NCBI GenBank assembly: GCA_947044405.1
Contig: CAMRHE010000197.1
Coordinates: 1,612,001-1,676,000, forward strand
From: Leptodactylus fallax
Taxonomy: Eukaryota > Chordata > Amphibia > Anura > Leptodactylidae
Direction of reading: 5' to 3'
Length of the DNA: 64,000 nucleotides
Position numbers and translations under genes: made by a program. Under the pieces are notes generated by a model that searched no databases, was not told the DNA's origin, and saw only the letters and a program-made list of their open reading frames with translations. Shown piece by piece: positions 53,523-64,000 of the stretch. Position 1 is the first letter of the stretch. Each line of letters opens with the position of its first letter.

Positions 53523-55490
53523 TACTTCACAATGTACCACTTATTATTCTGTACAATGTACTGGAAAGCTGTACAAAAAAATCAGCATCACAATAAAAAG
53601 CACAGCTGATCCCACAAAAAATAAGTCATCAACCAGCTTTGTCAACAGAAATAAAATGACCTCTCAGAAAATGGCAATGCAAAATAATAGATTTTTTTTC
53701 CCCCCAATTTGGGTTTTTGTGCTACTATAATTTGTAACACATAAAAAAACAATATAAATTAGATATTGCTGTAATTGTAGTGACCAATGGAATAAAGGTA
53801 ACATGTTATTTATGCTGCACAGTAAATGGCAAAAAATTTACATGTTGAAAAGCAATGCCAGAAGTTATTTGATCCACCCACAAAGAGTTAATAAAATTTA
53901 GTCAGTAAGTTATATGCATTTTGTAATGTTGTCATTACAAAATGTAACTCATCCCTCAAAAAACAAGCCCTCATATGGCTATATCACCAGAAAATAAAAA
54001 TATATACCTTTCACCATCCTTTATGTAGTCAAAAAGGTATGCATACTATAACCCTTGTTAAATTCTTAGGGGTGCAGTTTTCAAGGTGGGGTCACTTCCT
54101 AGGGGATTTCACTTTACCGGCACCTTAGGGGCTCTGCAAAAGCCAAATAGCGCTCCTTCCCTTCTGTATCCTGCTGTGTACCCAAGCTGTAGTTTATACC
54201 CACATGTATGATACTGTTGTTTCGGGGGGTACCCCACTTAATGTCATATGTGGATGAAAACTACTGTTTGATCACACAACTGGGTACAAAAGGGAAGCAG
54301 CACTATTTGGTTTTTTGGAGCAGTTTTAGATGGTTTCATTTATGGCCACCATACCACTTTTGCAGAGCCCCTGAAATGATAGTAAAGTGGAATCCCCTGA
54401 CACGTGACCCCATTTTGGAAACTGTACCCCTCAAGGAATTTATCCAGGGGTGTAGTGAGCATTTTTACTACTCACATATCGCATTATTTATTTTCCAGAA
54501 TGAATGAATGCACAGGTGATGGGGAAAAGTGAAAATACCAGTTTTCCAGAAATATGTCATTTGAGTGTGAAATATGTTGTGCCCAGTTTGTGTCAGAGAT
54601 GAAGACTCCAAATTCTGTTTTACCCTGGGTAACCCGCTTAACAGATTTTGGAGTTTGTCTCTGCTGACATAAACTGAGTGCAACATATTGGGCACTGAAA
54701 TAGCGTATCTCTGGCAAAATTGCAATATCAATTTTTCTGGAAAGTAACACTCTTTGAGGGGTGTAGTTTACAAAATGGGGTAATTTCTTAGGGAATTCTA
54801 ATTTACTGACAGTTCGGTGACTCTGCAAAAGCGACATGACGTCCAAAAACCAGTCCCTCTAAATCTAGTCCAAAACCCAAAAATCATGGCAATCCTTTCC
54901 TTCCGAGCCCTGTTTTGTGCCCCAACGGACGTTTATGTCCATATATACAACATTTTTGTACCTGGGATAACCCACTTAAAAGTTTTAGGAATGCTTGTCT
55001 CTGATGACACAAAGAGGGCACAGCATATAGGGCACTAAAATGGCATATTTCTTTCAAAATTTCAATTTTAACTTTGCACATTAATTTTTGGTAATCACTC
55101 TTGGGCTCAAAATGATCACTATACCCCTTGAGAAATTTTTTGAGGTATGTAGTTTACAAAATGAGGTCTTTTCTTGTTACTTTCCACTGCACTGGCACCC
55201 TTACTGGCTCTGCATATGCATCATGCACCAGAAAATGATTCTGCCCTCCAAAAGTCTAATGGCGCTCCTTGCCTTCTGTGCCCTTCTGTGGGCTGTGTTT
55301 TCTGTTTTAATTCCTTGTGAAAATGAAAACTTTGGGTGTAAAGCGACATTGTACTTTTCAAAATGGGTTCACTTTTTGGGGTCTTCCACTTTAGGAGCTC
55401 TGCAAATAAGACACCACAGCCGAAAACTATTTCCACAAAATCTGCCCTCAAAAAGACAAATAGTGCTCTCTGTTCTCAGGCCCGCCATGC
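53523..55490. repeat. TTAA-type transposon interior: repeated blocks
   Basis: Blocks resembling 'gtagttTAcaaaatggggt...ctctgcaaaagc' recur in direct orientation near 54065, 54755, 55135 and 55350, and inverted near 54345. Such blocks are internal repeats of large frog TTAA-type DNA transposons, from my recollection of that repeat style. No termini or transposase found; the second LINE lies at its left side. The 87-179 codon frames within are not recognisable proteins. Confidence 0.5.
54065..54445. repeat. Palindrome of the same block
   Basis: The left arm starts TAGGGGTGCAGTTTTCAAGG and the right arm ends TGGAAACTGTACCCCTCAAG. The arms stay complementary for roughly 150-180 bases (imperfect), including 'aggggctctgcaaaag' and its inverse. 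Confidence 0.65.
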
Positions 55491-55499
55491 GCCCTTTAG

Positions 55500-55590
55500 G
55501 GGGTTTCTATTGCACTGAAAAACCGCGGTGGCAATGCATCACAATTTTTCCTACAGTGCCCTTTACAGAAAGTCCGCAGAGGTTTCCTGA
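55500..55590. mobile_element. Foldback MITE family B fragment
   Basis: Contains 'aaaccgcggtggcaatgc' and 'agaaagtccgcagaggtttcct', matching the middle of family B (compare 19090-19130). Both ends are missing. Confidence 0.6.
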
Positions 55591-57735
55591 GGTTACTGAT
55601 AAAATATTTTTTGGTGGTAATAAATAAATATAAAGTGATCACTAAATGATGTAAATAAAAATGGCACAATCTGGGGTCCAATATTATTTATTGGTTCTGG
55701 ATATATGCAACTGTGCCCTTTTCAAAAGGTCATGCCCCTTAAAAGGGCACTCCCACTTTTGCCACAACTTGCCATTCACAACTCACCCTGTGAAGGGCTC
55801 TCCCAGGTTGACGTCTCTGGATGAGGCGCTGCTCACTGGCTACTGAGGCACAGGTCACTGCCACTGTCACCTTTGCCACAAAGCAGAAACTGCACTGAAC
55901 TGTCACCTTGCATTATCAGTTAAATCTCCATTGGTAGAAAGGCTGATGTCCTTCACCCAGGAACAGGCTGAATGCTCTAATCTGGAGGCAGAGGCATCAT
56001 AGACTGATACTGGAGGTAGCAGGCTATTTTGTTACCTCCACTCTCTGCCGTGGAGATGCTCCTAACAGAATGGGATGGTTGGAATTGGGGAAAGATTTGC
56101 TGCAAGTGTTTTTTGCCACTGTTAAGGTGAGAGGTTATTCTGTACTATTTGACATATTTGGAGAAGTATTTTGGATTATATTGTGGTGTTTGACTCTTCT
56201 AGGGGTATTTTTTCTGGACACTGGTATTTTGTGCTGCAATTTAGGATCTGGTGTTACTATGCGTATTATGTGTGTTGTACTGCAGTATTTGGCCACTGGT
56301 GAGGTTATTATATGCATAGTGGCATTTGTTTGGCACTCTATGGTGGTATCTCTTTGCTGGCAACACCTGAGTATCACAACCGATTGATGGGTGAAGCCAA
56401 AGTCAAACTATTTGAGAAGCCATGCACTGATCTATTGAATATAGAAAAGTATTGCATCACTCCTTTGCAAAAAACAAAACAAAAAATTCTTAGCATTCCC
56501 ATAGAAATGAATAGAGCGAAAGTGCCCATGTGTGACCATTGCGCCATTCAAACAGGCACTTTCTCATTTATGGCGGTGGTCCCAGCAGAAGAATGTCCAG
56601 TGATCAAACATTTATCCCCACTCATGTGGATAGAAGTTGTGTTCATGTGAAAACCCCTAAATCACTAAATCAGAAAAAAAAAATCATATTCAAGCCTCTG
56701 CATGGCTGCATGCCCAATCATTTCCAATAGTCAATATGTGGCATACATAGTCATCACTGGGCATAATTCCATGTAATAACTACAATGGCCATCATTTACA
56801 TGATAATGATTGCAGATAAAAAAAGGTTATAAGAAAAAAAATCAGATGAAAGATGAATTGTCCTCCCTTATTACTAAGGCATGCAAATGTCATCAGATAT
56901 AATTCTCGAAAGAGTGTTATTAATTATGTGTAAAAGCAACATGGTAATTAGGACATGTGATTACCTTTGTAGGAAGCGTTAAATATTCACAGAGATTGTC
57001 TGAGATGATAAAAACATGTTGTACGTGAATGTGTTTAAAGGTACAGATTTATGAGTCATTTATATTCTTAAACATCAGTTCTTTTGTATTTAGGTTCATA
57101 TCAGGCTAATAAGGTGATCTTCTGCAATCTGCATATGTCTCAGCGGGACCTATTGAATGCAGATGTGTTTGTGTCATGCAGACATCACACAGACATAAAC
57201 TATCATATGCATCCAAGTATGTCCATAAAAAAGAATTAAGACCTTTATCACTTTGCCTGTAATTGATTAATGTTGTTTTTCTTTCCTTTGCCTTACCCTG
57301 CTGGTGATCTCTGGGAGACATATTACTGTATATGTTTATACTGATATTGTTCACAAAAGATCCAGTCTATGATGTCTCATGTCATCGAGTTAATAGCAAA
57401 GAGGACACAGCTGTGTATCATCATGGTTTCCGTATGGTAAAAGTTGTGACACAGCCTAGGGGATGGAGGAATTGTATCTGTCTGCTGATTGCACAAGAAA
57501 ACTACTTCAATGAAAGGATTACTTTAATAATGCTCTCAAATTTATTTATTTTTTTTATTTAATTTCCTTGAAAAATAGCGAAAAGTAATGCATGTGTCTA
57601 CAACATTATAAGAAAGAAGTTCAAACTTCCTAGATAAAAAAAATGATATATAACATGTTGGGTAAAGGAAAGGTTAATTTAAAAATTCTGTATTTCATAT
57701 CATATAACACATAGAACAATAAAAGTAAAGTTCCT
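55591..57735. other. Low-repeat stretch
   Basis: No gene recognised; open frames at 56070-56650 show no domain. 56870-57060 contains an octamer ATGCAAAT (56885-56892) and several TAATTA sites in otherwise complex sequence, a possible regulatory or conserved segment. Confidence 0.3.
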
Positions 57736-58014
57736 TTAGGCTGTGTTCACATGGAATCCGCCTCAAAATCCGCCTGAAAAAACTCCTCCCATTCATTTCA
57801 GTGGAAAAAAAAGCAACATGACCTATCTTGCCGTGGATTCCGCCCGCGGTGTCCGCGTCTCGAGCCGCGCTCCTGATTATGCCCATTCATTCGGGCTTAG
57901 TCAGGAGCGGTTAGCCGCGACGGAATGCTGATGCACGGCATCGGAATCCCGTCGCGGCTGACCGCGGCAAAAACTCCGGGGGCGGAAAATTTTCCGCCGT
58001 GTGAACACAGCCTT
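57736..58014. mobile_element. Foldback MITE family A, full copy
   Basis: The left end TTAGGCTGTGTTCACATGG and the right end CCGTGTGAACACAGCCTTA pair. GC-rich paired arms (GGATTCCGCCCGCGG and others), centre 'tgcccattcattcgggc'. Sharp GC rise against AT-rich flanks. Confidence 0.85.
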
Positions 58015-58564
58015 AGTCTTTCCTATATGAGCCAAAGTAGAGAACTGCTGGCCATTAACTGGAATGATCATTGGGTTGATTTGATTGATCATTCCATAAG
58101 TTGAATTCATAGTGATCAAGATTGCCAAGACCTTTTGATGCCAGTGTAGGAACAGTCTTCATGAGGCTAAACCTATTAAAGAGGACCAGCTTGCAAAAGT
58201 ATCCATACCCCTTGAACTTTCACATTTTGTCACCTTACAACCACAAACTTAAATGTATTTTATTGAGGTGAAGATGAAGTGATAGACCAACATAAAGTAG
58301 CACATAATTGTAAAGTGGACCAAAAATGGTACATGGTTTTCAAAATTTTAGTCAAATAAAAATCTGAAAAGTGTGACGTGCAAAAGTATTCAGCCCCCTG
58401 TTCTCTGATACCCCTAAAAAAAATCCAGTGCAATCAATTGCCTTCAGAAGTCACTTAATTAGTTAATAGAGTCCAGCTGTGTGTAATTTAGTCTCAGTAT
58501 AAATGCACCTGTTCTATGAAGGCCTCAGTGGTTTGTTAGAGAACACTCGTGAACAAACAACATC

Positions 58565-59582
58565 ATGAAGACCAAGGAAGTCACCAGACAGGTCAGAGAT
58601 AAAGTTTTGGACAAATTAAAGCAGGGTTAGGTTATAAAAACATATCCTAAGCTTTGAGCATCCCAAGGAGCATTGTTCAATCCATCATTGAAAATGGAAA
58701 AAATATTCTACAACTGCAAACCTACCAAGACATGGCCGTCCATGCAAACTGACAGATCAAGCGCATTGGTCAGAGAAGCAGCCAAGAGGCCCATGGTGAC
58801 TCTGGAGGAGCTACAGAAATCCACAGCTCATGTGGGAGAATCTGTGCACAGGACAATTATAAGTCGTGCACTCCACAAATCTGGCCTTTATGGAAGAGTG
58901 GCAAGAAGAAAACCATTGTTGAAAGAAAGACATAAGAAGTGCCGTTTGCAGGTTGCCACAAGCCATATAGGGGACACAGCAAACATGTGGAAGAAGGTGC
59001 TCTGGTCAGATGAGACAAAACTTGAACTTTTTGGCCTAAACGCATAGTGCTATGTGTGGCAGAAAAGTAACTCTGCTCATCACCGTGAACACACCATCCC
59101 CACTGTGAAACATGGTGGTGGCAGCATTATGCTGTGGGGATGCTTTTCTTCAGATTCAGGTTGTCAGAGTTGATGGGAAGATGGATGGAGCTAAATACAG
59201 GGTAATCCTGGAAGAAAACCTGTTGGAGGCTGCAAAAGACTTGAGACTGGGAAGGAGATTCACCTTCCAGCAAGACAATGACCCTAAACATACAGAAAGA
59301 GCTACAGTGGAAAGGTTTAGATCAAAGAATATTCATGTGTTAGAATGGCCAAGTCAAAGTCCAGACCTAAATCCCATTGAGCATCTGTGGCAAGACATGA
59401 AAATTGCTGTTCACAGACGCTCTCCATCCAATCTGGCTGAGCTTGAGCTATTTTGCAAAAAAGAATGGGCAAAAATCTCAGTCTCTAGATGCGCAAAGCT
59501 GGTAGATACATACTCCAAAAGACTTGCAGCTGTAATTGCAGCGAAAGGAGCCCCACAAAATTTTGATATAGGAGGGTATAAG
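58565..59582 (+). pseudogene. Tc1 transposase (DD34E), disrupted
   Basis: Starts ATG 58565 (MKTKEVTRQVRDKVLDKLKQ), then in-frame stops (after KQG and near residue 30). DNA-binding parts run VREAAKRPMVTLEELQKST. First catalytic Asp in KVLWSDETKLELFG; stop at 59045-59047; [18 protein letters not shown], frameshift; second Asp in FTFQQDNDPKHTERATVERF; Glu in WPSQSPDLNPIEHLWQDMKI with 34 residues between them. The C-terminus AAVIAAKGAPQNF reaches GGYK, where the solo LTR entered; the original stop lies beyond it, near 62850. Not functional. Confidence 0.9.
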
Positions 59583-61699
59583 TGCAGCATCCCAGAGTGT
59601 TACTGCTTTTGTGTGTTTGTCATTGTGCCTCTGGGCTATGTTGGTATGTTCCGTCTTCTATGCTAAATGTTATATGTTATGTGTTATGCAGCTTCTTCCC
59701 TCAGCATTTCCCCCCTGCAGTGTTCAAACCCAGACTTGGTTCAGCCCTGGCCTATCACAGGTCACTGGACGGGGTTGTAGGGAGATATTATCTCCCCGGT
59801 GACAGTTGATCAGGCAGTTCAGTGCATGCTGTGAACCAGACTAGGTGTGCAGTGCTGAACTGCCACCAGCCTCTGGACTGAAGGCCAAACGCCACTCTCA
59901 TAGCCTCAGGAAGGATATCATCAGCCCCAAGCTCACCTGAAGACAGTCCAGAGCAAGGGAGTAAAGATTTCCAAGTGGCTGAATTCATTCGGTGCTGTGC
60001 CAGGAGGAGCAGGAGAGGACCCTGACAGGAGAGTCATACTCGGGCCTAGCACACAGGTAACCAGATCCCTGTCAGGGTTCCCTGTAACTCCATCCCCAGC
60101 GTACCTGGCTGGGAGAGGCAGAGAGGAGGAGTAGAGAAAGCCATCCTGTGGAGCCTATAACATCACTAGGCACCCTCCTAGAACCAAGGCTGGGGGTTGG
60201 ACACTGTAGGACTATTACCCCCATCTGGAAGCTGCTGTTGACCTACTGTTCCAGTTGCCTTAATAAACGGCTGTTTGGTTTACCTGCATTGCTGAATCCT
60301 GAGTCGTGTCTGCTTTACCATCAGGGCTCTTCCGACAAATACCACACCGACTCAGGTAGGAGAGGTTCCTCTTCAACTGGAAGTGCCCCGGGGGAAAGAA
60401 CTACTACCACCACCATCTGGTAGTGCTGTAGGACCCCCCTTGACTTTGTCCGGCCTAGGAGTGGGATTGGAGCGGTTGGGGAGCGTACTCGACCTGCTAG
60501 GTGGCACAGCATCCGCCACTACCAGTGGTGAACCTAGCCTCTTTGCTGCCTGAGGCGGACTATAGAAAGACCCCCCCCCCCCAAAAAAAAAAAAATTTGA
60601 GTTTCCATGCTACTAGTTTAACACACTGTTATCATCGCACAATATACACAATACACAAAGTTATGAAACAGTTTTTAAGAATTCTTCTTCCTGTATTACT
60701 TCAGTATCAGATCAACAACACAGTATTAACAATGACAATAACTTCACACATCTTCTGCTTGGTGGATGGACGAGCCCACGTTGCCCCCATTCTCTATAAT
60801 AGGAGCGCCGCAGAAAGCTGAGTACTGGACTTCGGCTATCTTTGGCACTCCCATTGAAGTGAATGAGAGCCACGCAGGTTCGTCCATCCACCAAGTGACA
60901 CACCTATATATATGGCTGCGGTCAGGCTCAATTCCCACCCAGTGGGGGAAAAAACCTAATTCTCAGGTTCAGTGGGGGTCTCAGCAGACAGTCCCCCATC
61001 AATCAGGTATTTATCCTCTATCATTTAGATGAATACAGTGTAGTAACATTTTGTGACTTACAGGTGACGTCTCTGACTAATTCTTCACTTTTCCCTTCTC
61101 ATTCCTTTGGACCGCCATGACCATTTCTTCCAGCTGTGACTTGTCTCTGTAAAGTTTGCAACACAGACATGTTTGGCTCCTCACATTTCCAGGCATCCAA
61201 CCCACATTGTCCTCACCTGCACACCCATCCTGCTGCTACCCCAATTATAAAATATATGATATAACCCCCCATAATGAATAATACTTCCAAGTATCTTTAT
61301 ATTAATAATGTCCATGTGTACCCTGTATAAATAGTGCCCCTTAATAATGCCCCAGGTGTTAACTAATTAAAAGGTTTTCCAGGTCATTAATAAACTAATC
61401 AGTGGGGCTCAAAACCCAGGACCCCCACTGATCAGCTGTTTGAATGGTACCTGTGTAAGTGCCATGACCGCTTCTCTGTTTACATAGTGTCATTCATCTC
61501 ATAGCGGCCATGTAATGTAACTACAGTCTTGTCCTGTACATGTCTACAGTATGTGACAAGCCTGGAATTACATCACACGGCCACTATAAACAGACAGCGT
61601 ATAATATAAACAGGCACCATAGCCCCTGTTTATAGCGCCCCATTTACACACACTATAATGTTCCACAGCAACCCCTGCACACAGTATTACACAGTATTA

Positions 61700-62055
61700 T
61701 GACCCACAGTGGCCCCTGCACACTGTATTATGCCTCGCAGCGGCCCCTGCACACGGTATTATGCTCCATAGTGGCCCCTGCACACTGTATTATGCCTCGT
61801 AGCGGCCCCTGCACACGGTATTATGCTACATAGTGGCCCCTGTACACGGTATTATGTCTCATATTGGCGCCTACACACGGTATTATGCTCCATATTGGCC
61901 CCTGCACACAGTATTATGCTTCATAGTGGCCCCTGCACTGGTATTATGCTCCATAGTGGCCCCTGCACTTGTATTATGCTCCACAGTGGCCCCTGCACAG
62001 GGTATTATGCTACACAGTGGCCCCTGCACATGGTATTATGCCCCACAGTGGCCCA
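61700..62055 (+). repeat. 31-bp tandem repeat
   Basis: Unit like GTGGCCCCTGCACACGGTAT followed by TATGCTCCATA, repeated about 11 times with minor changes. Successive starts are 31 bases apart (61741, 61772). The open frames across it are artefacts. Confidence 0.92.
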
Positions 62056-62068
62056 CCCATGAACTATT

Positions 62069-62348
62069 ATTATACTCTGGGGTCTTTTCAGACCCCAGAG
62101 TATAATGATTGGAGACCCAGGGGACGTGACAAACATAAAAACCAGTGTTACTTACCTATCCTGGACACCGGTGCACTCCTTGCAGCTTTCGGCCCTGTTT
62201 AATTGCGCACACACGTCACGTGATCAGGCCTGCTCGGAGTAACACCGATCGCAGGAGAGGTAAGTAGCATTGTTTTTTATGTTCCCTCACCTCCCCTGGG
62301 TCTCCGATTATTATACTCTGGGGTCTGAAAAGACCGCAGAGTATAATA
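62069..62348. repeat. Paired mirror hairpins
   Basis: 62069-62106: a 17-bp perfect stem (TTATACTCTGGGGTCT and complement) with loop TTTC. 62310-62347: the same stem with one mismatch and loop GAAA. The flanks ('ggagacccaggggac' and 'cctgggtctcc') are also inverted, so the whole segment is a larger foldback. Confidence 0.9.
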
Positions 62349-63099
62349 ATAGTAGTATTTGAGGCCCGCGGCCTCACTTACTGAAGCCCGCGGCTGCTCA
62401 CAGCGGCCACAAGCAGACTCGGGGTAGGTAAATAAATAGGCCGTTACCTACCGGGGATACTCCAGCAGGTAATTGCCTATTTATATATAAAAAAAAGTTA
62501 TCCTCACCTACCTGCGATGCCTTGATGGAGCCGCCGCTTCCTCTTCTTGTCCGCAACATCTGTATCTCAGCGTAGGCGGCGCGATGACTTCATTGTATCG
62601 CCGCCTGCACTGAGATGGAACGTCTTGTAAACCAGCTCTGGACAGACCCCGCTCAGCTTTGTTTTTGTTTTTTAAAGCGGCCTGTCCTGGGCTGGTTTAC
62701 ATTGAATAGTAAAAATGCCGCCCCCCAGATAGTGACGGACAGTGCCACCTGAGGCGGCTGCCTCACTTCGCCTCATTAGCAGTGCTCCCCTGGCCACTAC
62801 TACTCCCATCCTCCGGTCTCCTCCGACTGGGTTTCGGCATAAGTATAAGTATTGATAAGGGGGCTGAATACTTTTGCACATCACATCACATTTTTATTTG
62901 ATTAAAATTTTTAAAACCATGTATCATTTTCGTTCCACTTCACAATTATCTGTTACTTTGTGTTGGTCTATCACTTAAAATCTCAATAAAATATATTTAA
63001 GTTTGTGGTTGTAAGATGACAAAATATGAAAAAGTTGAAGGGGTATGAATACTTTTGCAAGGCACGGTATATAGGAAAATTATATTGGTTTTCTGGGCC

Positions 63100-63470
63100 T
63101 CTCAGTGTTTTTCATACTTATAACCTATTCACAGGATAGGCCATCATTGTCTGATCGGTGATGGTTTGACACCCAGACCCTGCATCAATCAGCTGCCTAT
63201 GGGTGCCAGAAGCTATAGAAGTGTACAGAAGTGGAAGCAGTGGAATCCAAGTAATAGGAGCAGAACTGCAGACCCGTCCACTGTATAGTGGTAGTGCTAG
63301 AGTATTGTAGCTCTGCGCCTTTCAGTTAAATAGGAGTAGTGCTGCTTCCAAGACTGTACAACTGTAGCTTCCAGGATTTGGAGACAGCCAGATCAGATGA
63401 TTGGTGTGGGCTCCAAGTATCCAATCACCAATATATCAGGAGGTGGAAACTAAGTCAGGTAGGCTATTTT
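63100..63470. mobile_element. Foldback element
   Basis: The left part 'tctgatcggtgatggtttgac' mirrors the right part 'gtccaatcaccaatatatcagg'-like sequence near 63420-63450; the inner 'tgccagaagctatagaag' mirrors 'gtagcttccagg'. Similar in content to the interior of 700-1000. Non-coding. Confidence 0.5.
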
Positions 63471-64000
63471 GAGTTATCGATATTGTGACAGGATCTTTTT
63501 AACAAAAAGAAATTACGTAAAGAACTTCACATTAAATTTGTATAAAAATATGTCTAAATATGTTGCTTTCTGTGCAGTAGTAGGGCTGGCCCACATTCAT
63601 CCATAGGCCATGTTGCCTCTACATGTAGTATGCCCCAATATCAGACCCTGGACCTGTACTACCCAGTACCTCAAAAGCAAGAACAGATTATACCATCATG
63701 GTTGAGACTCCCACAGGCCATGGCACAGCCTGTCCTTTCTCAGGCTGGAAGCATTAGAGAAAAATGTCCCTACCTTCTTACTAAGTACCCCCAACTGGCT
63801 CCTAAAAGCTTAACTGGCCAGCTCAAAAGATGGATTGGTAGAGTGGGGGCCTGCCCTTCCCTCCTCCCCAGTACAACATCCACGCCCAAGCCAAACTCTA
63901 GAGAAATGCCTTCTTCTCCAGCTTGAAATATGCAATTTTACTTGTACATATATGCCAGCCAAGCAGCTGCACTACTACTTTACTTTGCATATTTATGGCT
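63471..64000. other. Unassigned end of window
   Basis: A 98-codon plus frame (63630-63926) starts MPQYQTLDLYYPVPQKQEQI; Pro/Ser-rich with no recognisable domain. It might be chance or part of a degraded gene or repeat. Confidence 0.3.

Larger units (their letters stand above)
60523..62792. mobile_element. hAT non-autonomous element (2.27 kb)
   Basis: Left end CAGTGGTGAACCTAGCC; right end reads GCAGTGCTCCCCTG. 8-bp target duplication GCCACTAC at 60515-60522 and 62793-62800. It shares internal sequence in opposite orientation with the hAT at 18322 (for example 61440-61640 against 19370-19560). Contains a 31-bp tandem array and a hairpin pair. No transposase. Confidence 0.9.
59583..62839 (+). 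repeat. Solo LTR (family L), copy 2, with nested hAT
   Basis: Starts TGCAGCATCCCAGAGTG and ends CTGGGTTTCGGCA, flanked by TAAG (59579-59582 and 62840-62843). It is about 990 bp once the hAT (60523-62792) is removed. Strong similarity along its length to copy 1 at 22594-23548, same strand. It contains CCTTAATAAACGG, a probable polyadenylation signal. It entered the last codons of the Tc1 transposase. Confidence 0.8.
58186..63067 (+). mobile_element. Tc1 (DD34E) with long IR/DR ends, twice nested
   Basis: Left terminal region ('cttgcaaaagtatccatacc' plus the inner direct repeat 'gtgcaaaagtattcagcccc') is mirrored on the right (62853-63067, 'ggctgaatacttttgcac' and 'gtatgaatacttttgcaagg'). The inverted repeats are about 200 bp with two direct-repeat boxes each, the IR/DR layout of Tc1. 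The right end is followed by TA; the first bases at the left end are degraded. A solo LTR and, within it, a hAT occupy the interior. Without them it is about 1.6 kb. Confidence 0.9.

Noticed and set aside
61823..62202. Cys/His-rich repeat protein (79-90 codons)
   Set aside because: Translation of the 31-bp tandem repeat.

Overview
The window reads as vertebrate nuclear DNA, most likely from a frog or toad (Anura); this is inferred from repeat content, not proven. The evidence is the mix of element classes: Tx1-type L1 and CR1/L2-like LINEs, several Tc1 families, hAT elements, TTAA-flanked DNA transposons, a Gmr1-like Gypsy element, a DIRS-like fragment, a Penelope-like candidate, tRNA-derived SINEs and many foldback MITEs. 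I see no convincing host protein-coding exon, no rRNA or genuine tRNA gene, no CRISPR array and no bacterial operon or viral genome. The window could be an intron or an intergenic stretch.

Layout. 0-20 kb: mostly non-autonomous DNA transposons (hAT, TTAA type, foldback MITEs, a decayed Tc1), with a clean solo LTR and a 5'-truncated LINE nested in one TTAA element. 20.5-30.7 kb: a minus-strand Tx1/L1 LINE with ORF1 and ORF2 relics, broken by a 955-bp solo LTR, a Tc1 and a hAT; it is followed by a Tc1 whose 342-codon transposase is fully open. 30.7-36 kb: two TTAA elements in opposite orientation, a CR1 fragment, a DIRS-like reverse transcriptase fragment and an inverted-duplicated Sleeping Beauty-like Tc1. 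36.3-41.9 kb: an almost complete Gypsy element with two 561-562-bp LTRs, inserted in that Tc1. 42-46 kb: mostly unassigned low-repeat DNA. 46-47.6 kb: a palindromic element with a 15-bp target duplication and hammerhead-like motifs. 47.9-55.6 kb: a hAT, a second Tx1/L1 LINE with a 13-bp target duplication, and TTAA-type repeat blocks. 58.2-63.1 kb: a three-layer nest, a hAT inside a solo LTR inside a Tc1.

The genes present are selfish ones. Only the transposase at 29428-30456 is uninterrupted. Its catalytic spacing is D-D-38-E, but its 5' terminal inverted repeat has lost about 13 bp. The Gypsy polyprotein is close to complete but carries two nonsense codons, frameshifts near the zinc knuckle and a likely small loss in RNase H. 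Its domain order is protease, integrase, reverse transcriptase, RNase H: the Gmr1 arrangement. All other coding relics are truncated or frameshifted. Many insertions have readable target-site duplications, so their relative order can be worked out from the sequence alone.
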